64,000 bases of DNA from Coriaria nepalensis (taxonomy: Eukaryota; Streptophyta; Magnoliopsida; Cucurbitales; Coriariaceae). Position numbers and translations under genes: made by a program. The notes beneath the pieces were generated by a model. It had not been told where the DNA came from and did not search any database. It worked only from the letters and a program-made list of their open reading frames with translations. Where the stretch lies: assembly GCA_027186245.1 (NCBI GenBank), contig CP114482.1, forward strand, positions 34,987,209 to 35,051,208. The letters are read 5' to 3'. Shown one piece after another: positions 1 to 11,431 of this stretch; position 1 is the first letter of the stretch, and the number at the start of each line of letters is the position of its first letter.

Positions 1-2600
1 TTAACAAAAGACCTCGTTGAGCTCAATTGGTCATAAATAACTGACTCATTGAGCTCAATTGGTCAGTTGTTTGTGACTCTTTGAGCTCAACAAATTTTTT
101 ACTCTAACTATTTCAATAATAGATAGACCTCTATCTAATATCAATTTTATAATGCAAGTAAGGGTACATACATATTTATGTCCAATATCAAAAGAATCAA
201 CATTTCAAAATACATCAAATGATTTTGCAGAAAAAGTAGAAAGAGTTCCGCAAAAAATGAGTGAGGAGTGAAGTACCGATACAAATGATTTGATACTTTT
301 GTTGAAAGATCCGATGTAGTGAACGTACCTAGATGAATGATCTGAAGAAGGATCCGTAGAAAAATGACAAATAATAAAAAACGGGGAAAAAATGAAGAGG
401 GAGAAGTCTAGTTCGTTAGAACGAGAAAAGGAAAAAAACAAGAAGAAGAAAGACAGTTGACAATAGGACAAAATTTCAAAATTGTAATTTCAATATATAT
501 ATTTTACCCTAATACATAAATAAATTAAAAATAACAGTTATCAAATCTATTTATCTTTTGGAAAATTTTCAAAATTTTATCCCAAAATTATCTATATAGC
601 GAATCCCCCACATACATATATATTATTTTAAATAAAATTACTGTTAGTGACCGTGTTCCTAAACATCATATAAATAAAATATATATTATATTTTAAATAA
701 AATTACTGTTAGGAAGAAGAAAATGTTGAGTCAACCAATCAACATCATATAGATAATGATCGTGTTCTTGAAGCGGGCAATCAGGAGGAAGAATTGGGTA
801 CTCCTCGACCAATAATAGAAAACCTTCCTACTATTAGCAATAAAAATAACATACTCAATCCTTAAGTGCATAGCTTAATTATTGGTTGAGGATAGAGCAT
901 ACCCTATTGACGGGTTTGGTAAAAGATTGGGGTGAATAGAGCATACCCTTTTGAATTCATAGAGATTGATGTGGATTGAGCAAGTTGTTAATCAATTAAA
1001 CCACAAAATCTCTAGGGGCAATGGAGTGGATGATATACAAGAAAACATGCACGAAAAGAATATTTATTTTTGTTATATACTTGATAGGTATAAATATATC
1101 TTATATGTTTTGTTTATATCTCATATACATAAATTTTTAAACTATAGTGGTAGATGAATATAGTCACCGCCACGAGGATATACTATTGGAGGTTAGGGTC
1201 TAAGCTGAGGACCATGATATGGTAGACACCTCAACTGAGAGAGTCGTAGAGGCCTAAACCAAGATAGGGGTAGAGGCTCATGGCGATAAAGGGGATGGTG
1301 TGCTTAAAGCTAGACTTGGTAAGCACTAATTATATTAAAATACTTATAATTTTTAAGGCGGTATGGCAAACCAAACTCGTTGAGTTTTCAACGGGTTAAT
1401 TGCTTTTGACATATTGATCTCAACGGGTTACTTAATTATGAGCAGTTGAGATCAATGAGTCAGAAATAATAGACTCGTTAAGCTATATTAGTTAAAATAA
1501 TAATATCTTTTATTTCTTAGATGTAATGGTCAAGACTATAGTGGGAGCTCTTCTGTGAGTTTGCGAGCCCCACCGCGATGATGTGGTAGAGGCTTAAAGC
1601 AACAAAGGTAGAGCCTCGGGGAGAAAAGCTAGGAGATGGTAAACATGAATTTGATTAGAATTCCTACTTCATATGTCATGAGTTACTTTTTTATATAAAT
1701 ACTAATATCTTTGATTTATTAGATGTAGAGGGAACTAGCAAGTTCTGCCTTAAGGATCAAGTCCAGGATAAGACCTAGGCTGAGAGAGAGGTAGAGGCCT
1801 AGAAAATAATGGAGCTCCTCCGGGAGCAAGCGAGCCCCAACTCAATGATATGGAGGCCCAGACTAATAATGGGGTAGAAGTTGGAATCGATAAGCATTAA
1901 TTTAATTACAACATATAAAGTTGGGTCAGAAACAACTAATTTTTTAATCTCAATGAGGTAGAATTAAATGACCATTTGATATCAGCGGGTCAGTTTATTC
2001 TTACTCGTTGAGAACTCAACATGTCTTTATTTTCAGATCCATTGAGAGCTTAAAGGGTCTGTAATTTCGAGCCCGTTGAGCTCAATGGATCCAAAAATTC
2101 CAGTTCGTTGAGCTATATAAAGAAGAAGAAAAAAACGTGAGAGAGCATAGATAATAATGAAAGAATCAACATTTCGAAATATATCAAATGATTTTGCATA
2201 AAAAATATAAAGAGTTCTGTAAAAAATGAGTGACGAGTGAAGTACCCATACAAATGATTTGATACTTTTGTTGAAAGATCCGATGAAATGAACATTCCTA
2301 TATGAATGATGTGAAGAAGGATCCATAGAAAAATGACAAATAAAAAAAAATGAGGAAAATTTTGAAGAAGGAGAAGTCTGGTTAATTAAAACGAGAAAAG
2401 GAAAAGAAGAAGAAAGAAAGTTAATAGTAGGATAGAAAATCAAAATTATAATTTTAATATATATTTTTTCCTAATACATAAATAAATTAAAATTTTCAAA
2501 ATTTTATCCCAAAATTATCTATATAGTGAATCCCTCCCCCCCCCCCTATATATATATAATGATATATTTTATATTTTAAATAAAATTATTAACCATTTTA
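1..2600. repeat. Left-edge repeat unit: two ~430-bp direct repeats flanking exon-like modules
   Basis: About 189-650 and 2160-2595 are direct repeats: both run from a shared AAAGAATCAACATTT start through a long shared stretch to the shared ATCTATATAG and an AT-rich tail, with scattered substitutions and a ~35-bp gap in the right copy. Around and between them the near-palindrome TTGAGCTCAA (usually as CGTTGAGCTCAA) recurs, for example near 12, 47, 82, 2066 and, degenerate, near 1376, 1449, 1979 and 2104. Between 1170 and 1900 three GC-richer modules carrying a GGTAGAGGC motif are separated by AT-rich spacers. The short ORFs here match no family I know. Direct flanking repeats fit a small non-autonomous LTR-type element (TRIM/LARD), but I could not define TG...CA ends, a primer-binding site or a target duplication, and the left end may lie outside the window. 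Confidence 0.5.
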
Positions 2601-3647
2601 TAATCTAAATTCTAAATAAAATGAACAAGTCAAATAAACCCATTCTAGACTATATTAAATCTACTAATTATGGTTTACATTAAGAATCCTTGATGACTAT
2701 GATCCTTTTAAAGCACAAAAAACAAGTCATAAATATGAAAAATTACTATCAAGCGGACCATAATATTTTTAAATAGCCTCTAGAGCACATAAAATTTCTA
2801 TTACAATATATAAATACTCGGATTTAAAAGCCTTTAACATTTCTAATGAAAATTAGAAATTTTATGTAATTTCAAACCGCATCACATGCCACGTAATTAA
2901 GTTACATAATTATGTAATGATAGAAATTTAAATTATCAACCGATGTATTTATATGATTAAATATTTTGAAAATTCATCACACCAATTAATTATTATTTAT
3001 TATTTTTTTAATGAGCTAAATATTTATTTATTATAACAAATTTTGGTGCTAATTTCTTTTTTATTTAATTTATGAGAAATAATAAGCACATGTAATAGTT
3101 ATAGAATATTAAATTTTGCCTCATTTCACATGGTAGCTAGTAGGGGCCAAAGGACTTGACAGTGGCTGCATGAAAACAAGGTAGCATATCTCTCTTAATC
3201 CTAAATCCAATTATTGCCCTAAGAGATATAAAAGAAAGGGGTTGTAGTATAAAGAAAGTTCGTAACACTACTCATTTATTGCCCATATAAATTTCTCACA
3301 ACCACTCATATCTCCTCTCTCACTTTCAAATCCCAAAAGGATTGAGGTAGCCTTTATGTTAGCTTCCTAAATCTAGCAAAACACTAACACATGAAAAAAC
3401 ACATCTCTCTTATTGCTTGTCTAACAAATAATGGAAATAACTTGACATTGAAGAAAAAAACCCCACCTCACATGATGATTACTACATTCATTCAATCATT
3501 CTCTTCTTATTCAACTTTTTTTTTTCTTTCAATAAATCAAAAATACCTTAATTATTAGCTGATCCTTTACAATTCATCTAGCTACTAACTTGGAGTAATT
3601 AATTAACCTAAAAAAACAACCTTAGTCCTAATTATAGTATTACTTTT
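2601..3647. other. Intergenic, 3' flank of the receptor kinase
   Basis: AT-rich sequence with no credible ORF. The 3'UTR and polyadenylation region of the minus-strand receptor kinase must lie in its right-hand part. A run of 11 C at 2536-2546 marks the end of the repeat unit to the left. Confidence 0.6.
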
Positions 3648-6600
3648 TCATTGATTTTGCGAAGGATAACCGGTTGAGGAAGAAGAGTAAGTGAACGAAC
3701 AATGAGATGATCCTTGAAGACGTAGCAAATGGGCCGGGACGACCGACGAGGATGTCGAAAATAGAGGAGTAATACTTTCTAATCTTTTCGAGGATTTGTT
3801 GTTGTTGGGCTTGTTGTGAGCAGCCTCATTTCCGAGCAAGTTGGGCTGGACTTCGACCAATAATGCTGCAACATCTTTCATCGTCGGGCGGTCATCTGCC
3901 CGATTGCTCGTACAAAGGAGAGATATTCCAAGAGCTTGAACCATCTCTTGAATTTGTGTATCTGGATGGCCTTGAAGCTTGGGATCTAGTATCTCAACTG
4001 GGTCCCTCTTGCTCTTTAAGTGATCCCGGACCCACTGAACAATGTGTTGGGAACCTTCTGGGAATGATGGATCGACCGGTTTTTTACCGGTTATGATCTC
4101 TAATAGCACGACTCCGTAGCTAAACACGTCGCTTTTCTCAGTAATTCTTAGCATACAACAACCATACTCTGCATCAAAAGAAGAACCAAACAGAAATTTT
4201 TAGAAAATGATAGAACTACATATATATATATATACATTTAGCTATGCAGATCGAAAAGGAGATATGTTCATAAGATAAAGTCAAAAACAGTAGAACATGT
4301 TTTTTTGGGGGGGGGGGATATAAATATTCTTCCAAAATTGAAATATTACATAAAAGGATTCATACAAAAAGCATATAGAATTTTACACAGTACTTTTCTC
4401 TCTCCGACCCCATTGATCTTGACACGTAAATATCTCTTATCCCCACAAAAGCTCCCAAAGGATTAAGAAAAAGAGTTTTTATTTTTTATTTTATATAAAT
4501 CTTAATTATATATAATATATAGTATAAAAATTTGAGAATTTACCTGGAGCCATGTAACCATAAGACCCGGCAAATTGTGGGTTGGCCGACAAAGAACCAT
4601 ATCGGTCGTCTTCGACCGATCTAGCGAGCCCGAAATCGGCCAAGCAAGGCTCGTATCGGTCCCCTAACAATATGTTATCAGCCTTAACGTCTCGGTGCAG
4701 AATAGCCGACACGCAATCATGGTGCAAATAAGCCAACCCTTCTGCAACGCCTAATGCTATCTTAAACCGCGTTTCCCACTCGAGTAATCCTATGCGCCCT
4801 GCTCCATGCAGCAACCCTCCTAAACTTCCGTTTGGCAAGTAGTCGTAAAATAGCAGTTTTGTTTTCCGGTTCGCTGCCCATCCGAGTAACCGGACGATAT
4901 TTCGGTGGCGGATTCGTGCTAACGTGGAGATTTCGGATGAGAAGGCCGAGACGGAGAATTTCTCGGTTTCGGTGAATCGCTTGACGGCAATTGTTAGACC
5001 TGATGGGATTGCTGCTCGATATACCACGCCTGATCTTCCACGTCCTATCACGTTGCCAGCTGTTAAGCATTTTTCCACGTCGGAAATTGACAGGTCGAGT
5101 TTCTGATACAGAGTTACTTCCCAGCTGGGTCCCATCTCCACGTCACTTGTGAAGCCGTCTTCGCCATGAGCCTCAGGGAAGCCTGTTAGGCCCACGTTTT
5201 TGGATCGGAGAACGATGTAGAAGGCCGCAAGGAGCAGTGCGCACGCCGTGCATAGGAGCACCACCATCGCTATGTGAGCTGCTACGGTGCGCCGGGAGGC
5301 ATTTCCGTGCTTTTCGGCGGTGCATTGTTTGCCGGTCAAGCAGAGATCTGGATTTCCGGAGAGATCGCTTAATGGAAGCTTTGAGAAGAACGGTGAGTCC
5401 GGCACCTTGCCGGAGAAATTGTTGTGCGAAACGTTGAGCACCACGATATTTTGCATATCGGCGAGGAATTGAAGATCTCCGGTTAGCTCATTATGAGAGA
5501 GATCTAAGATTCCGAGCTTGTCTAAGTTGGTGAACTCTTTCGGAATCTCGCCGGTGAATCGGTTGTAGCTTAGGTTAAGTGCGATCTCAAGCACCGGAAT
5601 ATTCCCCAAGCTCGACGGAAGATTACCTGTCAGCTGATTTACACTGAGGTCGAGCAGTTGCAGCACGAAGCAGGATCCCAGTTGACTCGGAATCGTACCG
5701 GTGAATCGGTTATTCGCTAGAGCAAATTTGGTCAGCGAGCTCAATGATGCGAGATTCGGATTCAGAATCCCTTCGATTTCATTGTTGGACAAATCAACGA
5801 ATTGGAGGGAAACAAGCTGGTTAAGTGTTCCCGGCAAATTTCCAGAAATCGAGTTGGAATGCAGGTCGAGAAACGTCAGATTCCGGCTGCCGGAGATCTC
5901 TTCGGGAATCAATCCGGTGAGCCGGTTCTCTCCTAGATCCAAGAAATTCAAATTCTTCAGGTTCCCAATTTGAGCCGGAATGGATCCAGTGAGCTTGTTC
6001 TTACTCGCTCTCAACCGAATCAGAGCTGAGCAGTTCCCAATCTCAACCGGAATTTCGCCAGAAAGAGTGTTATCAAGCAGCAGAAGCTTGTTCAGCTTCT
6101 TGAGCTGAAAAATCCCCTTCGGAATGGACCCCACCAATTCATTCTGGGACAAATCCACACCTTCTAGATTCCGACAGTTTGAAATCGAACCCGGAATATT
6201 CCCCTCGAGCTTATTCGCCCACAAGAACAAAACGGTCAAATTTACAAGATTTCCCAACTCTTCCGGAATCGAACCGGAAATCCGATTGTTATCGAGCTCC
6301 ATATGAGTAATCCCGAAACAGTTCCCTATTTGAGCCGGAATCTCCCCTGAAATCTGATTTACACTCAACTGTAATTCCTGTAACAAAGTCAAATTCCCGA
6401 ATGAGACTGGAATACTTCCGGTCAAAGAATTCATCGAAATATCAATAACCAACAATTCTTCACAATCGCCTAGCTCGGGTGGTAAGACACCCACCAAGTT
6501 ATTCTTCCATAGAAGTAAATTCTGAAGTTTCCGAAGCTTGCGGAAGCTCTTCGGGATTGACCCCGAGATCGAGTTTTCATACAAATAGATGTTTTCGAGC

Positions 6601-7406
6601 TGAGTGCAATTTCCGAGTTCCGCCGGGATTTCTCCGGACAAAAGCGAGGTATAAATCGCAAGTGTTCGCAGGTTTTGGAGAAGTCTGAGACTGGACGGTA
6701 ATGAACCCGATATACTTGTTTCGGCCAAGCCGAGAAAAACTAAGTTGGTGCAGTTACCAATCTCTCGAGGCAAAGGGCCTTGAAGATTCTTATTCCCACC
6801 AGCTCTAACGACCTCAAGATTCTTCAAGTTTCCAATAGTACTAGGAATCTCGCCTCCAAGTTGATTGTCATAGAGAATGAACCGTTTCAAGCTAGAGAGG
6901 TCACCAATTTGAGATGGGATTGGGCCTTCAAGCCCATTTGAGTTGAGGTGGAGTTCTTCAAGCTTGAGCAAAGAGCAAATCTCAATTGGGACTGAGCCAG
7001 TCAATGAGTTCTGGCTCAAGTCAAGTTTGGTAAGTTGTTTAAGGAGGCTTATTTCTTTAGGGACTGAGCCAGTGAGATTTGCTGCTGTTAACACAAGCTT
7101 GGTTAAGGACAAGAGGGAAGTGAAGTTGGAAGGAGGCTTACCCATTAAATCCAAGTTGTTCAAGTCGAACTCTGTTACTTGTTTGTCGGAGTTGCAGGTG
7201 ATGCCAAACCATCCACATGGGGTATCATCACTTGGGTTCCAACTTGTTAAGGATTGGAGGTGGGACCCATTTAGGGTGGTCTTCCATGAGAGGAGAGCTT
7301 GGCCTTGGTCGTTAAGGGCAGAGGCTGGTTTGGATGTTGACAAGGTGAGGAAACAGAGGAGGATTACAGCTGTTGTTGTTCTCCATGAATGATGTTCTAC
7401 AGGCAT
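3648..7406 (-). CDS. LRR receptor-like serine/threonine kinase, subfamily XI, RGF-receptor (RGI/RGFR) clade
   Basis: Two exons: 7406-4544 and 4168-3648, with a GT-AG intron at 4543-4169; 1127 aa. Residues 1-30 form a signal peptide, then an LRRNT cap (SW...CGWFGITC, ~56-71), about 24 LRRs (~75-670), a membrane helix (~708-733) and a kinase. Kinase motifs are complete: GxGxxG 788-793, VK lysine K809, helix-C Glu E825, HRD 904-906 with N911, DFG 924-926 and APE 953-955, so it should be an active RD kinase. RAGG at 201-204 inside the LRRs is the RxGG signature known to contact the C-terminus of sulfated root-growth peptides, and the sequence (e.g. GNKNLQGPLP, AIYTSLLSGEIP) resembles Arabidopsis At4g26540/At5g56040. 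Inferred role: plasma-membrane receptor for RGF/GLV-like peptides. After APE the sequence reads EYGCCMLRITEKSDV; relatives, as I recall them, have one Cys. The 5'UTR carries a CT repeat. Confidence 0.93.
4169..4543 (-). other. Receptor kinase intron
   Basis: The only intron, phase 1, splits the Glu codon of the APE motif, a common intron position in LRR-XI kinases. The donor reads CCAG|GTAAAT and the acceptor GATGCAG|AG on the minus strand. It holds a run of 11 G (plus strand 4307-4317) and an AT repeat near 4222. Confidence 0.85.
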
Positions 7407-8360
7407 TGGAGCTGCTGCCGCTGCCTGTTCTTTTATTCTAATGCTTCAAATTTGGATGAGAGGGAGAGAGAGAGAGAGAGAAGGGGATTGAGTCTTGGGA
7501 AGTGCAAATGCAAATGGGGAGAAGCAAAAGAATCATGGATTCATGGCTTGTGGGCTATGAAATGAAGGCTATGATGTTAATAAATATTAAGAAGAAAGAT
7601 AGATTTTTCTTTTTTCTTTTTTTTTGTGTGAGAAAACCCAAAAATCTTTGATCCAAGATTAACAGCTAGCTAGGGACATTGTTTTTTGTGCCAAAAGATG
7701 GAGAGATGGAATTTCAAAAGAGTGTCTGTCTGTTTTTGCATTTGTTTATGGGATGGAGTAGAAGAGAAGAGGTCGGGGGATAGTGGGTTACTGTTTCTCT
7801 TTATTAATTTAAACCCACAAAGGTGGAGAGAAGAGACGGAGATGGCTTTATCTATTCTTAGTTTTTCTATATGAACTATCTTTCAATCTTTTAGTGATTG
7901 ATCCCTTTACTTTGGTGGGTGCCAGATTTTTCAGTCAGCTTTGCTAGGCTACAAAGAGTAAAATTTCATATAATTTGTGAAATATATATATATATATATA
8001 CACACAGAGAGAGATGCAAGAAGGAAGTTAGTGACGGTAAAGGCTAAAATGAAATATAAAAATGATAGAGAAAGCAAGAGCCAGTAAAAATTTGCATTTC
8101 AAACAAGTAAAAATAAAGCATGAAGGTGAAATTAGAAAGAAATCCATGCAAATATTACAAAAGTTCAAATATTATTTATATGAACCATAGCCTTTTAACT
8201 TGTGTTCTAAAGATTAGAGAGGAGTGTAATTAATTACTATGTGATGTATGCTTGTAAAAGTACTGTTTTTTTTTTTTTTTTGAAAATTCGGAAAATTATC
8301 TAAATATCATAATAAAAATTTAAATAATATATAAAAAAAAATTGTGTAAGTTAATAAATA
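7407..8360. other. 5'UTR and promoter region of the receptor kinase
   Basis: A (GA)n run at 7458-7481 lies about 50 bp upstream of the start codon and reads as CT-rich on the gene strand, typical of plant 5'UTRs. Further out are A/T homopolymers and an (AT)n-(CA)n-(GA)n compound microsatellite at about 7982-8012. The small ORFs here show no family resemblance. Confidence 0.55.
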
Positions 8361-8589
8361 ATTTTATTCCCACTTAAAATGGATTATTGAGTCAACAATG
8401 GGGCTCTGGAGGAAGCAAATGCAAAATGGGCTTATACCTACATTCACAGTGTTTCCTATGCAGCCACGGTGGAAACTCCATTGAGTCAACAGTAAGGGGG
8501 TCGATGTTAGATAAATTGCAATACTTCCTTGTTCACGAGAGGTGGGAGAAGAATTGGATTGGTGATTCACAACCATTTGGCTGAGGTGA

Positions 8590-8880
8590 TGGGCTCTTAG
8601 ATATGGACCTGCTGATGGGGTCTATCGATTGAAGAGCTAGAGGAGGAAGCCTGCTTGATGAGATTACAATTGGTTATTGAAACTGAGAGATCTGGTGTTT
8701 ATGTCGAATTAGATGCTGTAAGTTTAATTGAAATTCCAAATGGGTAGGATGTTCCCTGTTTGCATTTGGACATATTAAGGAAGACATCTTGAGGTTAAAA
8801 AATTTTGATAGGAGTGATTGAGTTGTGCTTTGTTCCACGCGGGGCGAACATTTGTGGCACATGATTGTTGGTGGAGGATC
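8590..8880 (+). pseudogene. Decayed RNase H-like (RVT_3 type) fragment from a retroelement
   Basis: One frame with several stops reads EACLMRLQLVIE, then SGVYVELDAVSLIEI, then CLHLDILRKTS, then VIELCFVPRGANI. The order (a region resembling AExLALRxGL, then VExDSxxLV, a short gap, a CxxLxxxIR helix, and FxHVPREAN) follows the RNase H-like domain found at the end of plant LINE polyproteins and in stand-alone RVT_3 genes. Three in-frame stops and a missing N-terminal half mean it is dead. The sequence just upstream (8370-8590) is GC-richer than its surroundings and may belong to the same relic, but I see no recognisable motif in it. Confidence 0.4.
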
Positions 8881-10500
8881 ATTAACATAACTACTAATTG
8901 AAGTTGCATTAGTGTATAATTGGGATTAATTAATTCTTCTTCCATTCTTTTCCAGGATTGATAGTTGTGTACTTAACCTTTTCTTCTTTCGTCTCTAAAG
9001 AGATGAGAGTGATTTAACAAAATCCTAAGGGACAAAAGATAACTTATATTGTTGTTTATGCGTTCATGATCGATCAGTACAGTTTGTTTTATATCTTTAG
9101 GACTAACTAAACCATATCTAATTACTACCTTAATGTAATCTAACCTCTTTATTAATGTACATACATTGTTCATGTCTGAATACTAGAAGGGCTGAGATTT
9201 ATTGAAACCTCGAGGTGAGGAGTGGTGGATCTCTCTACAAAAGACAATAACGGAGGGGATGGTCCTCACCACCAGCATCCTCCGAGCATAGCTACGACAA
9301 TTAAGTTTAGTTTTTTCGTTAATGGATTTTCTTCATTTTATAAAGAGCTTTGTTGGCGATATCTACGAGTTTTCTCATTCTCATTCTCTTTATAAAGTTC
9401 TCTCTTATCAATAGTCTCTTTTCTTAACATCTTCCAACAACTTTATATGGATTGCCTTATTCATTGATACAAACGATCCAATGCCGGAGGTCGTGATTGC
9501 TCGGCCACTCACCGACCGTCAGGCGAAGGATGGTGCCCTCTCCTATGCAAACGTCCACTCAACCTTGCCAGTCGATTTTCTTCACACTATTGGTTGGCTC
9601 CCTACCCATATCAGGGGCGGAGGGAGAGAATGCTATAAGAGTGGGTATTACCGCAAACATCCAATCAACTTTTCTAAAAATAGGATTTTAACTTAAAATA
9701 TTAAAATTTTAGTTAAAAATTTACTTTCATCAGCTTAGTAAGCAAGGCTCTACTTACTAGAGACCTCATCGGACTCCGTCTACGATCCGTACCTTTTCGT
9801 TTTGCTAATGGAGGAAAGACTCATGTAACAGAGTGAGGCTCTACTTACTAGTGACATTAGGATCATATTATTGGATTCTTGCAGCTTGAATTAGGTAATC
9901 GAATTCAATGTATACAAAGGGCTACCTTGCTAGGTACTAAGAGAATGGGTCTATTGCAACAACCAATTATTGGATCTGTTTAAGAAGTAGTGCAGTACTG
10001 CATTTCTTAGCACATGTATAGTTTTATTGTTCCAGTCTATGTAACTTCATGGCAACAATTAAAGGAATCCATCTTGTTCTAATGTAAGGAATGAATTATT
10101 GGATAGATTTGGTATACCGTACTTTGATTAATTATAATCATATTTATATTTTATCTGATGATTAATATGATATATTGAAACTGATATTTTTGTTAACATG
10201 AGAGATGAGTATAGTTTATTCACTGAAGATTTAAATTCAATCCAGACCGTTGGATTTCTAACCAATCTAAACGTATAATAAATATGTATTAAGTGAGTAT
10301 GGATAAATATGATATAAATACATAACATATTTTAAATTTATTGATACTTCATGCGTCTGAATCGGTCTAAACTAATACCGTTCGGATCAAATATACAAAT
10401 CCGATTTTTAATATTGCGATCAGGAATTTTCTAACAGGCTTACTGGGCCGGACCTAAACTCACACATGTTATTGGGCTGGACAGGATTTGGCCACACAAA
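8881..10500. other. Intergenic
   Basis: No supported gene. The ORFs at 9481-9696 are short, overlap in two frames and match no family. A 16-base stretch AGGCTCTACTTACTAG occurs at about 9746 and again near 9837, roughly 90 bp apart in direct orientation, so part of this may be an old duplication. Confidence 0.5.
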
Positions 10501-10527
10501 ATGTCGCTGCCTAGCGGGCTTTCCCTC

Positions 10528-10560
10528 TTTTCGCGGGTTGGAAGATCTCAAAATTGGCGG
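10528..10560 (+). promoter_or_regulatory. Pair of E2F-type sites
   Basis: TTTCGCGG at 10529-10536 and ATTGGCGG at 10553-10560 both fit the plant E2F consensus WTTSSCSS and lie 17 bp apart, 61-92 bp upstream of an ATG at 10621. E2F sites drive S-phase genes in plants. Function here is inferred from motif and position only. Confidence 0.35.
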
Positions 10561-10620
10561 GGGATAACTAAATATTCATTCAAACCCCCACTCTGTCATA
10601 GAAGCTCTCTCTGTGGAAAA

Positions 10621-10821
10621 ATGGAGCAGAAAGGAGCAGAGAGGACTCTGCTTGAGAAGTGCAAACGACGATGGAGGCAACGCAAACGATGTTTTATGAG
10701 CGAGATTCGATTCAGAAACAAAGCTGGTTTGGATTCGCTGTTTCATTTCGATCGGAATAATCTGGAGAAACTGGAAACGATCAGAAGCAAAAACATTAGA
10801 GAGCGTTCAAATTCAAGGTGA
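10621..10821 (+). CDS. Hypothetical small basic protein (unassigned), possible first exon
   Basis: An ORF from ATG 10621 encodes 66 aa rich in Arg and Lys (CKRRWRQRKRCF early, IRSKNIRERSNSR at the end). I recognise no family. An upstream in-frame ATG at 10501 would give 106 aa, but it sits before the E2F-type pair, so 10621 is the better start if those sites work. The ORF ends at TCAAG|GTGATC, which is also a plausible splice donor; an acceptor TTTTTCAG at 11325 would continue in phase to a stop at 11416, adding about 30 unremarkable residues. It may be a short real gene, the first exon of a lost gene, or a non-coding transcript. Confidence 0.3.
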   Translation: MEQKGAERTLLEKCKRRWRQRKRCFMSEIRFRNKAGLDSLFHFDRNNLEKLETIRSKNIRERSNSR

Positions 10822-10829
10822 TCGTCTTT

Positions 10830-11431
10830 ATTTTGGATTTTTTCCGTGCCATTTTTCGGTCCACTTGCTTAAGATTTGGTGGGATTAGGCGATGTGTAAA
10901 CTATTGCGCTCTTTGTTTCTGTATCGTACAAGAACAATAGTTTCAAAAAATTCCTTGCGTAAAATAGTAGTGTGCAGTTTGGTTAACAATCGGTTTAAAT
11001 ATTTTGGCTCGATTGAGGTTTTGGTTTAAATCTAACGGATGTGAATTTTCTCCATTAATGAAAATTGGAACTCAAGAAGACAATGTTTGATCCGTTCATC
11101 TTCTTTCATTTCAAAACGACTTACAGCGTAAGGTGATAGCAAGTCCAAAGTCAGGGAAGTGCTTTCACATTGTTTGAATTATAGGAGCCATATTGATTTT
11201 ATAAGGTTCTATTCTCATAATTTAAGAAGATAATTTCATTGACATTGTACAATTCATATGAAAAGAGGATAAGAAGGGGATAAATCTATCCACCTTTATT
11301 ATATATTGTGCCTTTGATTTTTCAGATGGTACCCTTCATACTTGATTCTGCATTATTTTTTGTGTGTATATGTATATAAAATTACATATTTGGATCTTAA
11401 GCCTGAAAATTTATAGAAAATTAATAAATGT
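10830..11431. other. Intergenic, 3' flank of the short-chain dehydrogenase
   Basis: AT-rich sequence between the unassigned ORF and the dehydrogenase stop codon. The dehydrogenase 3'UTR lies here. I see nothing else beyond the possible acceptor at 11325. Confidence 0.5.

Noticed and set aside
6943..7392. 149-aa plus-strand ORF
   Set aside because: Shadow of the receptor kinase LRR exon on the opposite strand; Leu-rich repeat codons leave the antisense frame open.
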